A stretch of 64,000 nucleotides of DNA. It comes from Rhizophagus clarus (lineage: Eukaryota > Glomeromycota > Glomeromycetes > Glomerales > Glomeraceae). The stretch's first letter is position 1; every line of letters begins with the position of its first letter. A model generated the notes under the pieces. The model worked only from the letters and a program-made list of their open reading frames with translations, did no database searches and had not been told where the DNA came from. The DNA is taken from contig BLAL01000315.1 of assembly GCA_015698045.1 (NCBI GenBank), positions 310,001 to 374,000 on the forward strand, given 5' to 3'. The position numbers were made by a program, and so were the translations under genes. Below, piece by piece: positions 24,315 through 36,080 of the stretch.

Positions 24315-24708
24315 AGCAAATTAAAATTTATGATTTTTTAAATATTATTCGTTTATTATTGTTTATTATATGCAACCCATATCCTAATTTGAAACAATCA
24401 TTTGTTCATTATCATATGTAAATTCTTTAATTCGATTTCGTTCCGGTTTTGGGCCGCGTTAAAAAATTTGTTGCATGTGACCAAAAAAAGAAAACCGAAA
24501 CCCCTACACGTGATGGATTCTCCTTTAAATTTCTAACCAAATATTATGTTTATAGTCATATCATAAACATTATAATTTTAATTTAAAAATAATTATTTTT
24601 ACACTTTTTTTTTATAATTAAGTTAAATTAATTTAATTTAATAAATTTTTAAAAATCCATTCACCTGTTTCAATTTTTTCTTTTTTTCTAATTTTAAAAA
24701 AAATTTAA

Positions 24709-24756
<48 letters not shown>

Positions 24757-24783
24757 TATTATTATTTATTATTATTATTATTT
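24709..24783. repeat. (ATT)n microsatellite
   Basis: About 24 units of ATT, interrupted twice by an extra T. Confidence 0.9.
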
Positions 24784-25443
24784 TATGAAACATTTTAGAA
24801 TATTTATTTATTTATTTATTTATTTATAACATGAAAAAACTTAATTTGTTCTTTTTTATTTTCTCAAATGCTTCAAAAATGCTCAAATGATAAAATATGC
24901 CACATTAACTTTAAAATCCAAATTGTATGTATATAATACAGATAAACACACATTTAACATATATTTTAATTAAAATACCAAGCAAGGTAAATTGGCTGTC
25001 ACTGCCACAATTTATTTTTAATTAGAGACGAAAAGAATTAAAGAATAATGGAAGAAAGAGATGAAAAAAAAAGGAAAATAGAAAGAGATGAATAGAATAA
25101 AAAAAAAATGAGGAGAAAAAAAAATGTGAGTGTGTGAAATTCTATATTTTTTTTTTTTAAATAAAAAAAATTTCATGATATAAAAAAAAAATTATCACAA
25201 AAAAAAAAAAAATTATCATCACGCATAAAAAAATTCGTGATTATGATGATAAATTACGGAAAAAAAAAAAAAAAAAATTTTTTTTTTTATCATCCATTAT
25301 TATTTATTATTATTATTTATTCATCGTTTATTATTATCATTGTTATTATTATCATTATCGTTATTATCATCATCGTTATTATTATTATCATCATTATAAT
25401 TATCTCAATATTCTACATTCTACATTTTGTGAATAGAAAAAAA

Positions 25444-25474
<31 letters not shown>

Positions 25475-25572
25475 GAATGATTAAATTATTTTCATATTGT
25501 TCGAATTTGTTCGAATCTTATTTACTTTTTTAGTTTTCATTAATCTTTGTTTAAAAAAAAAAAAAAAAAAAT

Positions 25573-25603
<31 letters not shown>

Positions 25604-27139
25604 TTATATATTATATTTAAGAAAATCTAAACTAAAAATTTACTTAATTAAAATAAATAAACGATCAGACGAACATCTTACTCATCTAAAATGTAATATT
25701 GCATTAAAAAAAAGATCATTTCATATGAAAAAAAAAAAATCATTTATTTACTTAGCTGCAGGCAGAAAAAAAAAAAAAAGTTATATATATAAAAAAAAAA
25801 AAGGAAACTGTATTTTCTTGATTAAATAATAAATAAATCATGTCATTCATGCATCGGAAACAATCACTATTTTCCCTAAATATCCGTTACTTATTAAAAT
25901 GTTAGGTGATATACACAATAATATAGTTTAATGTAGGTGGCAAAAAAAAAAAAAAAAAATACGAAATTTTTGATAGTGGCGATTTTTAAGGGGAATTAAG
26001 GGGTTCAAAGTTTTCAAGTTAAATTTTTAAATTATGATTCACTATATCAAGTATAATATTCACGTTTTCATGCTTTTTTATTTATTTTTCCAACAATTAC
26101 CGATAATTACAATTTTTTAATTAAATTTTAATTTAAATCATCTAAATCATCTATAAATCGTTCATCTTTCATCACATGATGAAAGAAACTTACCAAAATA
26201 TTCAACGCGCAGAACAATTCAAAAAAAACATCGATTCTTCATTATCATGAAATTTACCAAGAATAAAATTTAAATATTGTATTTCTCCGAAATCGTACAA
26301 CCTGTTCGTTATGCATATTCATTCATTATCTTTCGAAAACTTGCATTAAATGAGAGAGATCCTACTAATCAATTAAAAGAAACGATGTATATATTATATT
26401 CAACTGATATTAAAAAACGATATACTAGATAGATATGCTGTATATATAATTTTTTTTTTTTTTTTTATGTTAAATATATTCTTTATACTGTATATTCGTT
26501 TCTTTAAAATTTCTTGTCCCACTCTTCTAAAATTATATAAGTCATTCGACAATCAAAAAAAAACCTTTTTTTTTTTTTTTTTTCTTTTTTTTAAGTAAAT
26601 TATTATTATTTATTTTTACATGTATTAAATAATTAATTATAATAGAAAACAAATTTCATACTTCCTGAGTATTAATTGTTTTCTAAATCAAAGAATTTAA
26701 AAGAATTTTATATGTCTTTCCTATTAAGAGGTTTTAATGTGAAAAAGTTATATTATGTACAATCAAGTATGATGATAACAGATGACTTGCCAAATTGAGG
26801 TTTCCGATTGTTCTCGGAAGAATTTTAAAATAATATAAAAATAGAAAATTTAAGGAAAAAAGATTAAAGCCAATCAAATGGATAGATTGAGCATCCAGAT
26901 CTGGGTTTTCTTTATTCATCGTACAACGAGAAACAATAGCACAAGAGCGACGCTAGAGCACTGATGATTTCAATAATAATCCCGCCAAAATTGGTGAAGA
27001 ATAAAAAAAAAGAGAGAGGGAGAGAGAGAAAAAAGAGCAATTGTGAGAAATTGTCCAGCCAATAAATCAATATTGATAATTAATTTTCACAAAAAAAAAA
27101 ACACCCCATTTTTCCCCTTAATAAATAATTATTTTTTTT

Positions 27140-28184
27140 TCAAGTATCGAAATTAAAATCGAAATTAAAATCGAAATCAAAAAAATATTTTAAAATGTAT
27201 AAAACTATTATCACACAAACTGAAATAATAAAAAACTGATCGTACAATCCAGATAAACAATTCGAATTATCCTCCTCCACTTCTCGTTGAGAAATTTGTT
27301 GATAATTGTGATAAGGAGCATTGTAGAATGGATGTGATTGTGATGAATGATAATATCCTAAAAAATTTAATAAATTAGAATTAGATCGATAGATCAACGT
27401 TTGAATGGTATAGATCAAATTTTTATAAATGATCAGTGTTTTGAATCAATGTTTTAAAATTAAGTAATTGGATCAATAATTTGTATCAATTGGATCAAAT
27501 AGATCAGAAATAAATTTACCTTGATTCATGCTCCCATAACACATTTGACCGTTACCCGCACAATTACTTGCGTATGGGGAAGTCTGGTATGGTAATGGAG
27601 GTTGATTCGGTGAAGCATAAATTACGGGATATTGTTGCGATTGACCTGTATTTTGAAAGTTTTGGTTTTGTTCATTTTGATATGATTGATAATGATTATA
27701 TTGATAATGTTCAGGTATTGGTGGCATTGGAGCTCTTGGTAAATGAGTACTAATAGATGTTTCCCCAGAACGATAATATTCTTGCTGCGGGGTTGTATCT
27801 ACCCAATGAGCATATTCTTCATCTTGTAGTTTTTGAGCAAGACGGAAATCAGCGTCTGGAGGGATGACAGTTGCCGGGTAAGGGTTTTGGGAGTGATACT
27901 GTTGTTGAATCTTGTTAACAAAGAAAATACATTTAAAAAAAAAGATAACAAATTTTCTTATGTTTTTCAGAGTATGATTTAAAAAAAATAGGGTATCTCT
28001 TTACATACTCTAGATACTATCTTTTTATATACAAAACTCTTACCTGATTATTATTATTATTATTGACATTATTATTATTATTAATATTATTGTTGTTATT
28101 ATTATTGTTATGTTGGTCGACCAAAGTATAAGGAGGAGGAGGAGTATAACCAGTATGAGACTCTTCTTCTTGAACCCGTTGCAT
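27140..28184 (-). CDS. Q/N/P-rich protein with C-terminal membrane anchor
   Basis: Three exons (28184-28044, 27910-27520, 27357-27140) join in phase to 249 aa. I do not recognise the family. The N-terminus holds a TPPPPYT proline motif followed by an asparagine run encoded by an AAT/ATT trinucleotide repeat. Residues about 67-85 contain LAQKLQDEEYAHW, resembling short LAxxLQxEE helices seen in ubiquitin-interacting motifs. The middle is rich in Q, N, Y and P (NQPPLPYQTSPY). Near the C-terminus FFIISVCVIIVLYILKYFF is one hydrophobic segment of about 19 residues. It is followed by a short FDFNFD repeat encoded by a 12-bp tandem repeat at 27,147-27,180. No N-terminal signal is seen, so a tail-anchored membrane protein with a long disordered cytosolic part is the likely topology. 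The PPPPY and PPLPY motifs could bind WW domains of Rsp5-type ligases (inference). Confidence 0.7.
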
Positions 28185-29702
28185 TTTGTATTTCTTCTTC
28201 CTATTACAAAAAAGCAGAATATTTGGTGGAAAAAAAGAATCAGTGCCCCAAGGGAAATGTGTCAAGCAGCTCATTACCAAAATGATGGGTTGTACGAATT
28301 GAAAAAAACGCCAGGACGCCCAAAAGCACATGTGAACACTTTATCATTGCAGAATCTATCAAGATTGGGTGTTTTATCACTCAGATCATATAAATTCATA
28401 TAACTGAATAATCTCATAATTTCCATTCTTAACAATAACAAATATAGTAATGCTTATGTTGCTTTTGTTTTAAAAGTGATTAGTTTTGAGAACAGACAAC
28501 ACATCCTGTACGCAGTAATCTAAGTCATAATGCACGACTAAAATCTAAAATGGGTTTGATTTAAAAAAGACATTTATTATTTGTCATACAATGTTTTTTT
28601 TTTTTCTTTTTTTTAGACGGAAAGGAGTTCAAATTATATAATGAAGAACCAAAGGAAAAAAAAAAAAAAGAGCTTAAAAAAAAAAAAAAATTATTATTTA
28701 CACTAAAATAAATATTTCTCCCAATAATGGATTAATAACACACTACATTTATAATTTTTACCTTAAATATTTACCAAATATTTACAACCATTTACGGGTT
28801 ACTATAAATTTTTTTTTTTTTTTTTTACCAACCGAAGATGAATAATTTAATTATTCCAAATTTTTTAACTTTTTTTTGGCAAAAAATTTTTCAAATGTGG
28901 GGCAAATAGAAAAAAGAAAATTATATAATATTTTATATAAGTTACAATAATGTATAATATTACCTTAATTGGTTTAACAAATTTATGAATTGTATGAATT
29001 GTGAAACCTTTAAAGCGAAAGAGGAAGGAAACGTTTGATCAACTTAACTTCTACTTCTCGATTTTTTGAATGTAAGATGTTTTTTTTTATTTATTTTACA
29101 TTACATTAAAAAAAAAATTGATTTTTGATATAGATTAATAAACAAATACCATAATTATTGATAATGAAAAAATTTAAGTTAGTGGCTTGATTTAAAGTAA
29201 GGAAGGTTTTTTTTTTTTTTTATTATTTATAGAGAAGAATTTACAGTGCATATATATTTTTTTTTTTTATCTTGTGCAAGAAAATGCAGTGTCGCGCGGA
29301 TCCATTTTATATAGTTTCATGTGACCTATTAGAAACCAAAAAAAAACAAAGAAGATTTATCAGCTACACCAAGTAGGGGAACTTTCCCGTTGCCACTTAT
29401 TATGCGTAACTTCGTGCAGTGCACTTAAAATCTAATAAAAAGTCAAACGCAACGAGATACCCGCGTTGTAGACCTTCGCGGCAAACTCACTCACGAAAAA
29501 AAAAAAAAAAATATATATTTCACACTTTTTTTCATTGACTATAAAAAAAAAACCTTTTTTTTTTTTGTTATTTTTGTAAATATTTTAATTTCAAATTTCT
29601 CACTTTTTTTCAAAATAAAGAAAAAACATATATATACATATATATATATAATAATAAATAGATATCTTTTATTTGTTCTTTTTTTGAGAAAAAAAAAAAA
29701 AC
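28185..29702. other. Divergent promoter region between two genes
   Basis: The Q/N/P-rich gene (-) and the coiled-coil SxIP gene (+) diverge from this interval. It holds poly-A/poly-T tracts and a G+C-richer segment at about 29,280-29,500 with AACTTTCCCG and GCAACGAGATACCCGCG stretches that may be promoter or 5' UTR of the + gene. No other gene is seen. Confidence 0.4.
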
Positions 29703-30623
29703 ATGGCACATCCACTTTCAGAACAAGTACGAGCCGACGAAAAAAGAGAAAAGAGACTTAACTCTTTAGAACTAAGGACAATAGAAGTAGAAAATACGTT
29801 ATTAAGAACCTCAAAGGCTGCTTTAGAAAAACGTGTTGCAGAGCTTGAAGCTTCTTTAAGAGAGTCAAACGAAGAATGTAACAAGTTGAGACAAACCATA
29901 GCGCATATGAATTTGAAGAGTTCTGAAAAAGACGTTACTCCTTCAAAGAAGGAAGAAAATATAGAGAAAAATTTAAATGATATTGATAATTCTATTAGTG
30001 AAGAATCAATATCAAATATAAGCAAGGAAGAAGAAATTATATACGAACGTATCTTAAAACTTGTTGAAAATATGAAATCCGATTGTCAAAAAGCGATAAA
30101 TATGAAGATTCCAACAGAATCTCAATTACCAATGAGACCGATGAGACAAAGTTCAAAATCATTTTCATCAAAATCACCTAGTCCAACTGATGGTCTCATA
30201 TCACCTTCAAAAATGATTGGAAGACCATGGACTCCAAGTATTGGAATTTCTATTCCAGCTTCAAGAGCTGCAACTCCTTCTTCAGGAGCCATTTCACCAC
30301 CAAATTCTCAGATTCCAACAAAGAATTCTGTTTCACCGACGAAAACTTCTCATATACCCTCTAGATCTAATACCCCTTCGGGAAATTACCGTCAATTAAA
30401 TTCTGTTAATTCCGTTAATCCTATTCAAAACATTCCCGTAGCAGCATCATCAAATAAAAAACAAAGGCCAAGAACGGGAAGTTGTTGTTCTAGCAACCCT
30501 TCTCGATCACATACACCTTCATCATCAAGTCTTCATTCAAGTACTGGTATTCCTACCGGTATTCCTACTGGTATTCCATCCGGTCTTCCGCAAAGGATGC
30601 ATCATCACCCGATTCCCTGTTAA
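29703..30623 (+). CDS. Coiled-coil protein with Ser/Pro-rich tail and SxIP-like motifs
   Basis: An intact 306-aa frame starts at the ATG at 29703, preceded by a poly-A run. Residues about 5-70 form a strong coiled coil (LEKRVAELEASLRE, repeated L/V heptads). A second helical stretch is at about 108-135. Residues 148-300 are S/P/T-rich, basic and probably disordered, with many SPS/TPS sites. Within this tail are SQIP (202-205), SHIP (216-219, in a basic SHIPSRS context) and three tandem TGIP units (281-292). These match the S/T-x-I-P motif by which microtubule plus-end proteins bind EB1. A coiled-coil dimer with SxIP motifs in a basic S/P-rich tail is a common +TIP layout, but the role here is inferred. 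After the stop codon a GT-AG pair (gtaaga at about 30,628; aattag at about 30,719) suggests an intron in the 3' UTR. Confidence 0.75.
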   Translation: MAHPLSEQVRADEKREKRLNSLELRTIEVENTLLRTSKAALEKRVAELEASLRESNEECNKLRQTIAHMNLKSSEKDVTPSKKEENIEKNLNDIDNSISEESISNISKEEEIIYERILKLVENMKSDCQKAINMKIPTESQLPMRPMRQSSKSFSSKSPSPTDGLISPSKMIGRPWTPSIGISIPASRAATPSSGAISPPNSQIPTKNSVSPTKTSHIPSRSNTPSGNYRQLNSVNSVNPIQNIPVAASSNKKQRPRTGSCCSSNPSRSHTPSSSSLHSSTGIPTGIPTGIPSGLPQRMHHHPIPC

Positions 30624-33600
30624 TTGGTAAGAATTATTTTCTTTTTTTAAACTATATTATTAAGAATTCATACTAAAAATTTTATTTTTTTTTTTTTCTT
30701 TTTTTTTTACAAAAATTAGGCTACCACTGTAAATATAATTAATTTGATCATCATCAAATCCAAAAAACTTTAATTACTCGCCTTAGAATAATTTTATTTA
30801 TTATTTGCTTGGAATACGCTGGGCGTAGTAAATTTCAGTATGAAAGTAATTTTAATTGATGGTTTTGAATCAACAAGTACTATTATTATTTATGATGGAT
30901 TAATCTATTTCCCTATTAAAGACAATTTATCGACATTTCATGAGAAGTTTTGGATCAAATCTTGATCCTGATTCAATCACAAAAATTATTTTAAGTTTTT
31001 TTTAAGGGGTTTAACAATTCTCCTTTCCTTGTAAAAATAAAAATTAATCGCTATGGATTCGATTTTTTTTTTTTAAAAAAAAAAAAAATCTTGTATTTAT
31101 TTCATTTTAAGTCTTTTTTTTTTATGTAAAATTTTTTTTTCCCAGTGTCGTACTTTTTAAATCATCTATTTTCCTCTTTTTTTTTTTTTTTTTTTTGCTA
31201 TTTTATATTACTATTATTACTTTTATCATTACCTGATTTCTCATAGAAATTCAGGGCTGGCTTAAGCAAACGAATGTATATATTTTAATTATATTATTAT
31301 TTCCTTAGAATTCTTATTTTTTTTTTTTTACGTTAGAAGAAATATGAATTCCATCCTATTAAGTTTTTTCCTTTAAACAAGAACAAAAAAAAAATCATTA
31401 AAAATCATGCTAAATTTGTATATTTTTTTTTCAATTAATTCTCAAGAAAAAATTATCGTTTTATTATTTTAAATTATTAAAATAAATAAATAAAAGGAAT
31501 AAAAAATTTTAAAAGAAATCTAAGAAGAAATCTTTAAGTAATCTTTGAAAAATTTTTGTTTTCGTAAACAGAGATCTTCTCGATCACAAAGAAAATTTAA
31601 AGTATTCTCGCATTGCATAAAAAATATCGATTCAACTTTTCTCAAGTAAAAAAAAATAACATGGCAAAATAAAATGGCAAACTGAATTGATTTTTTCTTT
31701 CTTCTTTTTTTTCGTTCGCGTGTTTGTCAAAAAAAAAAAAAAATTTTTTTTTTTTTGTAAATAACCGGAATTTTATCCTATCAGTTATGGAAGTTCGATT
31801 TTCCGATAAATTATATAATTTAACCATATAAGTATTAATACAATAATTTATATATATAAAAGATAAATTTTTTTTTTTTTGACTATATTAAAACAATGAT
31901 CTATGTAGTGAAACCTTGATCACAAATTTAGATCCTTTTTTTTTCAATCATTACGGGAATGAACTAATCTAGTTCTTGCATTACCCCATTGGAAATTGAT
32001 TAAAAAATAAATTGTAACGTAACTCAAAATTTTATTGGGTTACAGCATATAATAAGGAAATAATGACTTTCCCAAATTGCATTACTAAAAGTTAGATAAG
32101 TTAGGTTGCAAATAGAAAAATTCAAGGTTACAAATAGGTTGCAAATAGAAAAGTCAGGTTACAAAATTGAAAAAGTTAAATGTTTCAGATGCAACCTTTC
32201 TATTGAACAACACTAAAATGATTTCATTACAAAAAAAATTAATTCTAATAATAAATTTTTTTTTTTTTTTTAGATTTCTCATTCGTGAATTATAATTATT
32301 ATTTATTTATTTATTTATTTTTTTTTTTTTTTTTTATGGCTGGCTTTTGTTTTTCCTGGTAAACTACTTTTAATAAACTTAATTTAAAATAAACGAAAGG
32401 CATATTTTTTTTTTGCATTCATGTTATTACTCTGATCGTGAAAAACTGACTTTGACTATGAGTAATACAAAGTTATTATTATTACTTTCTAATCGCTTTA
32501 ATGCAGGCCGATTTTAAATTTGCATTCATGCCTTAATTAGTTAATCAGTCAATTTTTATATGACTTGTGCTTCATGGAACAAAGGTACAAAAATCAAATT
32601 AACAAATAAATATTCGTCGGTATAACCTATGACGAGTGTAATAACCGAAAAGACAGAACAAATCATTATAATTCGTGTCATATAATAAAACGCGCAGTAA
32701 AATAACACGCAAAATGATTTATTTTTTATTTTATTTTATTTTTTTTTTTCACTGCATAATAATGTTGTAATACGCGAAAAAATTTCGCGTAATTTTTGAT
32801 CTTTTTTCCGGTATTTTTAAAAAAACAAAAACATTCAAGTATTTCATACATTAAAATTAATTTAAAGCAGAGAAGATAAATTCTTTACGCACAGTCACAA
32901 AAACATTAGATAAATCACATTAGATTATCCGAATTTGGCCGTTATTTTTACAACGCCAGTGCGGACATGTGCGCTTTGTAAAAAAAAAAAATAATGTTCG
33001 CACAGAGAATTCCTTTCATCATCAGGAGGGACTATGGTAGGCTAATGCGATACTGCGATACTTGCGCACGCCCATCACATTTTTTGCATATTTCCCACAC
33101 ACATATTTTATTGTATTTATATAAATATGTACATATAATTGAAAATCATACAGAGTGACGCCATTAAATGCAATAAGGACAAAGATAAGTATATATATCC
33201 ATCATATGTTACTTATACTGGATAGTTCGATTACTATTTATTACTAAACTATAACATCAAAAAAGACGCGATACAAATAATTTACTGTAATAGGATAGTT
33301 CCGACAACCACCGAAAGGTATCATCTATGTATGGTATGTTGAAACCTTATTTTAGAATATAGTATTTATTTTTAACAAAAGTACACTTGTTTTTTATTAA
33401 ATGGAAGATCATACAATGATTATATGAAATTTTCCAATTTTTTTAAGTTCAAAGTTGTAAACCCTTAAATTAAATGAACTGGTTTATTTTATTATTAAAA
33501 AAAAAAAAAGATCCGAAAGAAAATCTCCACTCTAAGAGGTTATTAACCCGATCGGTTAAACATTTCGGCGTAATTCGGCGAATTTTCTACCCATCCATTT

Positions 33601-35679
33601 AAGGAGATGATGAATTGATTTTTAATTTAGCCCAATCTCCTTAATCTCCTCATTTCTTTTAAATGGGATTCACAAAAATTAATCCAACTTTGGTTAAAAT
33701 AATTTTCCCCAATGACAATTTTTCTTTATACTTTAGCTAAAATGAGCCAGTTAACTTTTTTTCATTAATTTGACCAAATAAAATCAACAAGACAATTTTT
33801 TTTATTTCTTTATTACGACAAATTAAGTTTTTTAACCTTTCGGCAATTGCCTAAAATACTTCTATTATATGGCGATGGCTGTTTAATAATTATGTAGAAT
33901 GACTGATAATACTGTGTGAGTGTGTTAAATATTGTAATAACTGCGCAATTTGTTAAATATCCGTAATATGGAATTTTTAACAAAAATGATTAATATGTTA
34001 AATATCGGAATAGCCATAAATATGAAATTAACTTGTTCCAATATGTTAAAATATGTTTAATAGTATTGGTGTTAAATAATAATAGTTAATATGTTCAATA
34101 TGTTAAAAATATGCTTAAATATTGTTAATAATATTGGAATAACTGTTTACTATGTTAAGCATAACTGTTTAATATTTTAATATTGATATTTTATAAATTG
34201 AAATAACCGTTATTTATTAACAGTTAATATGTTTGGTATAAATTATTATATATATTGCAAAGTTTCTTTGAGATTTTGTCAGATTCTAAAAGCTATGTAA
34301 CTATTTTAAAACAATTTCTTTATTTAAATCTATTCTATATTCAACATCTCCAATATTTTTATATAATAAATCATTTTTTTACATTGCAGTCAGTATAAAC
34401 TGTTATAAAATTATTTTTGTCTATTTCTTTAATTTTTATAAAACTGATTGTATGGTATCTATTCAAGTATAGCAAATAACTTTTATAAGGTAATTTTTAG
34501 CTTAAATCTATAAATCTGTTTACCAATTTTTTTTTTATACTAAGTATTCTTAAATACTTTATATATATTTTCTAATACACCTTGCCTGTTCCCTTTATCT
34601 GTTAGTTTAAATTGCACAAACTAATCCAAACTTTAACATAATTAATCTTTTGCAATAATCATTAATATAAAAGATAAGTCTTTTCAAATTTCTTTTCTAT
34701 AAATTCAAATTAATATATGTTTTCCACTAATGATAATAATTCTGGTATATTTAAAATAAATTATTCTATAGTCAATTCAAATATTGCCTAACTTTATAAA
34801 TTTAATCTATACATAGGCAAATCTGTAGCAAAAAATGGGGCTCAGCCAAAAAATTTTTTTTGAGATTTTATTATAATTATATATTAATTAACTTAATTTT
34901 TTTAAAAAAAATATTTTTTTATTTATAATACATTAATAAAAAAATTAAATTTTTAATGATTTGTAATTTATATATTTTTCTTTTATTTTATTTAATAAGT
35001 TATATAAATGTGCTAGAAAAAAACTAATATTTTTAATGAATTCCTTGCAAAATTCTAATCTAGTTTAAAAAAAAACAATTTAAAAATCTTTAAAAAGTTT
35101 TTAAATAACAACAATTCTTTAAATTAATTAAATAATTAAATTTATGATTATTTTAATGTTATTATCCCAACCCTATCTTTTACTATGGGTCTGTTCATAT
35201 AATAATTAGATGGATTATATTTTAAATATTTAAATAATTCTCTAGCATATTTAAAATAAATTGTTTTATAGTTAATTCAAATATTATATAACATTTATTA
35301 TAATCACCTAATATTCTTTTTAACTTTATAAATTTAATCCATATATAATAATTGGATAAATTATATTTTAAATGTTTAATATATAAGGTATAATATTCTT
35401 TCTAACTCTATAAATTTAATTTATATATAATAATTAGTTAATATATTCTTTAAAAAAATTAGTTTTTTAGTTTCTTTTAGACTTAATTGATTTTAGTAAA
35501 TAAATTTACCAAATAAATCTGCCTAACAACTTTTAGGCTTAACTAATTTTTAGTAAATAAATTTACTAAATAAATTTATTTAATTGTAAATAAATTTACT
35601 TAACTAATTTTTAGCAAATAAATCTATTAAATAAATCTACTTAACTGATTTTTAATAAATAAATCTATTAATCAAATAA
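30624..35679. other. A/T-rich gene desert with diverged repeats
   Basis: No gene is supported. Poly-T/poly-A tracts are dense at 31,060-31,200 and 32,255-32,335. From 32,100 to 32,165 the word GGTTGCAAATAGAAAA recurs. From 33,900 to 34,230 the word ATATGTTAAATAT recurs about ten times. From about 34,730 a diverged long repeat begins (separate entry). A G+C-richer pocket lies at 32,940-33,080. Confidence 0.45.
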
Positions 35680-36080
35680 GGGCAGTGACATATATTAGCT
35701 AATATTTTTTTACTATAGGCGCTTACCCCCCCACCCCCAGGTAAGATATCTTGGTCACGTGCAACCAATCATATTTTTTAAAAATTGTGTAACCTAAGAT
35801 TTTCGCTTACCCCCCCCACCCCCTAAAATATTAGCTAATATATGTCACTGCCCTAAGTAAAATATTGAGATTAATATATACTACTAATAAAATAGGAATA
35901 TTTACTAAATAACTCTTAAATTTGATTTATATATAATAATTGAATGGATTATATTTCAAATTTTAATATATAAAGTATAATATTTTTTTTAATTCTATAA
36001 ATTTAATCTATGTATAATAATTGAATGGAATATATTTTAAATATCTAAATAACTCTAGCATATCTAAAATAAATTTATTT
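34730..36080. repeat. Diverged ~90-bp interspersed/tandem repeat
   Basis: Blocks with CTATAAATTTAATC, ATATATAATAATTGGATGG and TAGCATATTTAAAATAAATT recur at about 34,740-34,830, 35,195-35,430 and 35,930-36,080, in the same orientation. Between them, TAAATAAATTTACTAAATAAAT-like words recur from 35,500 to 35,670. The units are too diverged to fix a period by eye. Confidence 0.5.
35680..35853. mobile_element. MITE, PIF/Harbinger-like (174 bp)
   Basis: The ends are perfect 29-bp inverted repeats beginning GGGCAGTGACATATATTAGC. The element is flanked by a TAA trinucleotide on both sides (35677-35679 and 35854-35856). A 3-bp TWA target duplication is the hallmark of PIF/Harbinger insertions. It has no coding capacity. 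Inside are two direct copies of CGCTTAC(C)nACCCCC at 35720-35738 and 35804-35823, giving C-rich tracts unlike the A/T-rich surroundings. The element sits inside the diverged ~90-bp repeat zone. Superfamily assignment rests on TSD length and TIR start only. Confidence 0.85.

Larger units (their letters stand above)
22501..27139. other. Gene-free A/T-rich region with microsatellites
   Basis: No credible gene was found. Notable contents are a CGGTCAGG-type repeat patch at 24167-24314, an (ATT)n microsatellite at 24709-24783 followed by (TTTA)n at about 24,803-24,828, an (ATT/ATC)n run at about 25,290-25,400, AT runs near 25,575-25,603, and many poly-A/poly-T tracts. Frames in these segments encode homopolymer-rich strings of K, F, I and Y. 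Confidence 0.5.

Noticed and set aside
23213-25829. Several frames of 79-110 aa made of F, K, I and Y runs
   Set aside because: They translate poly-T, poly-A and ATT repeats; frames of this kind arise by chance in such DNA.
29669-30025. 118-aa minus-strand frame
   Set aside because: Antisense shadow of the coiled-coil SxIP gene.
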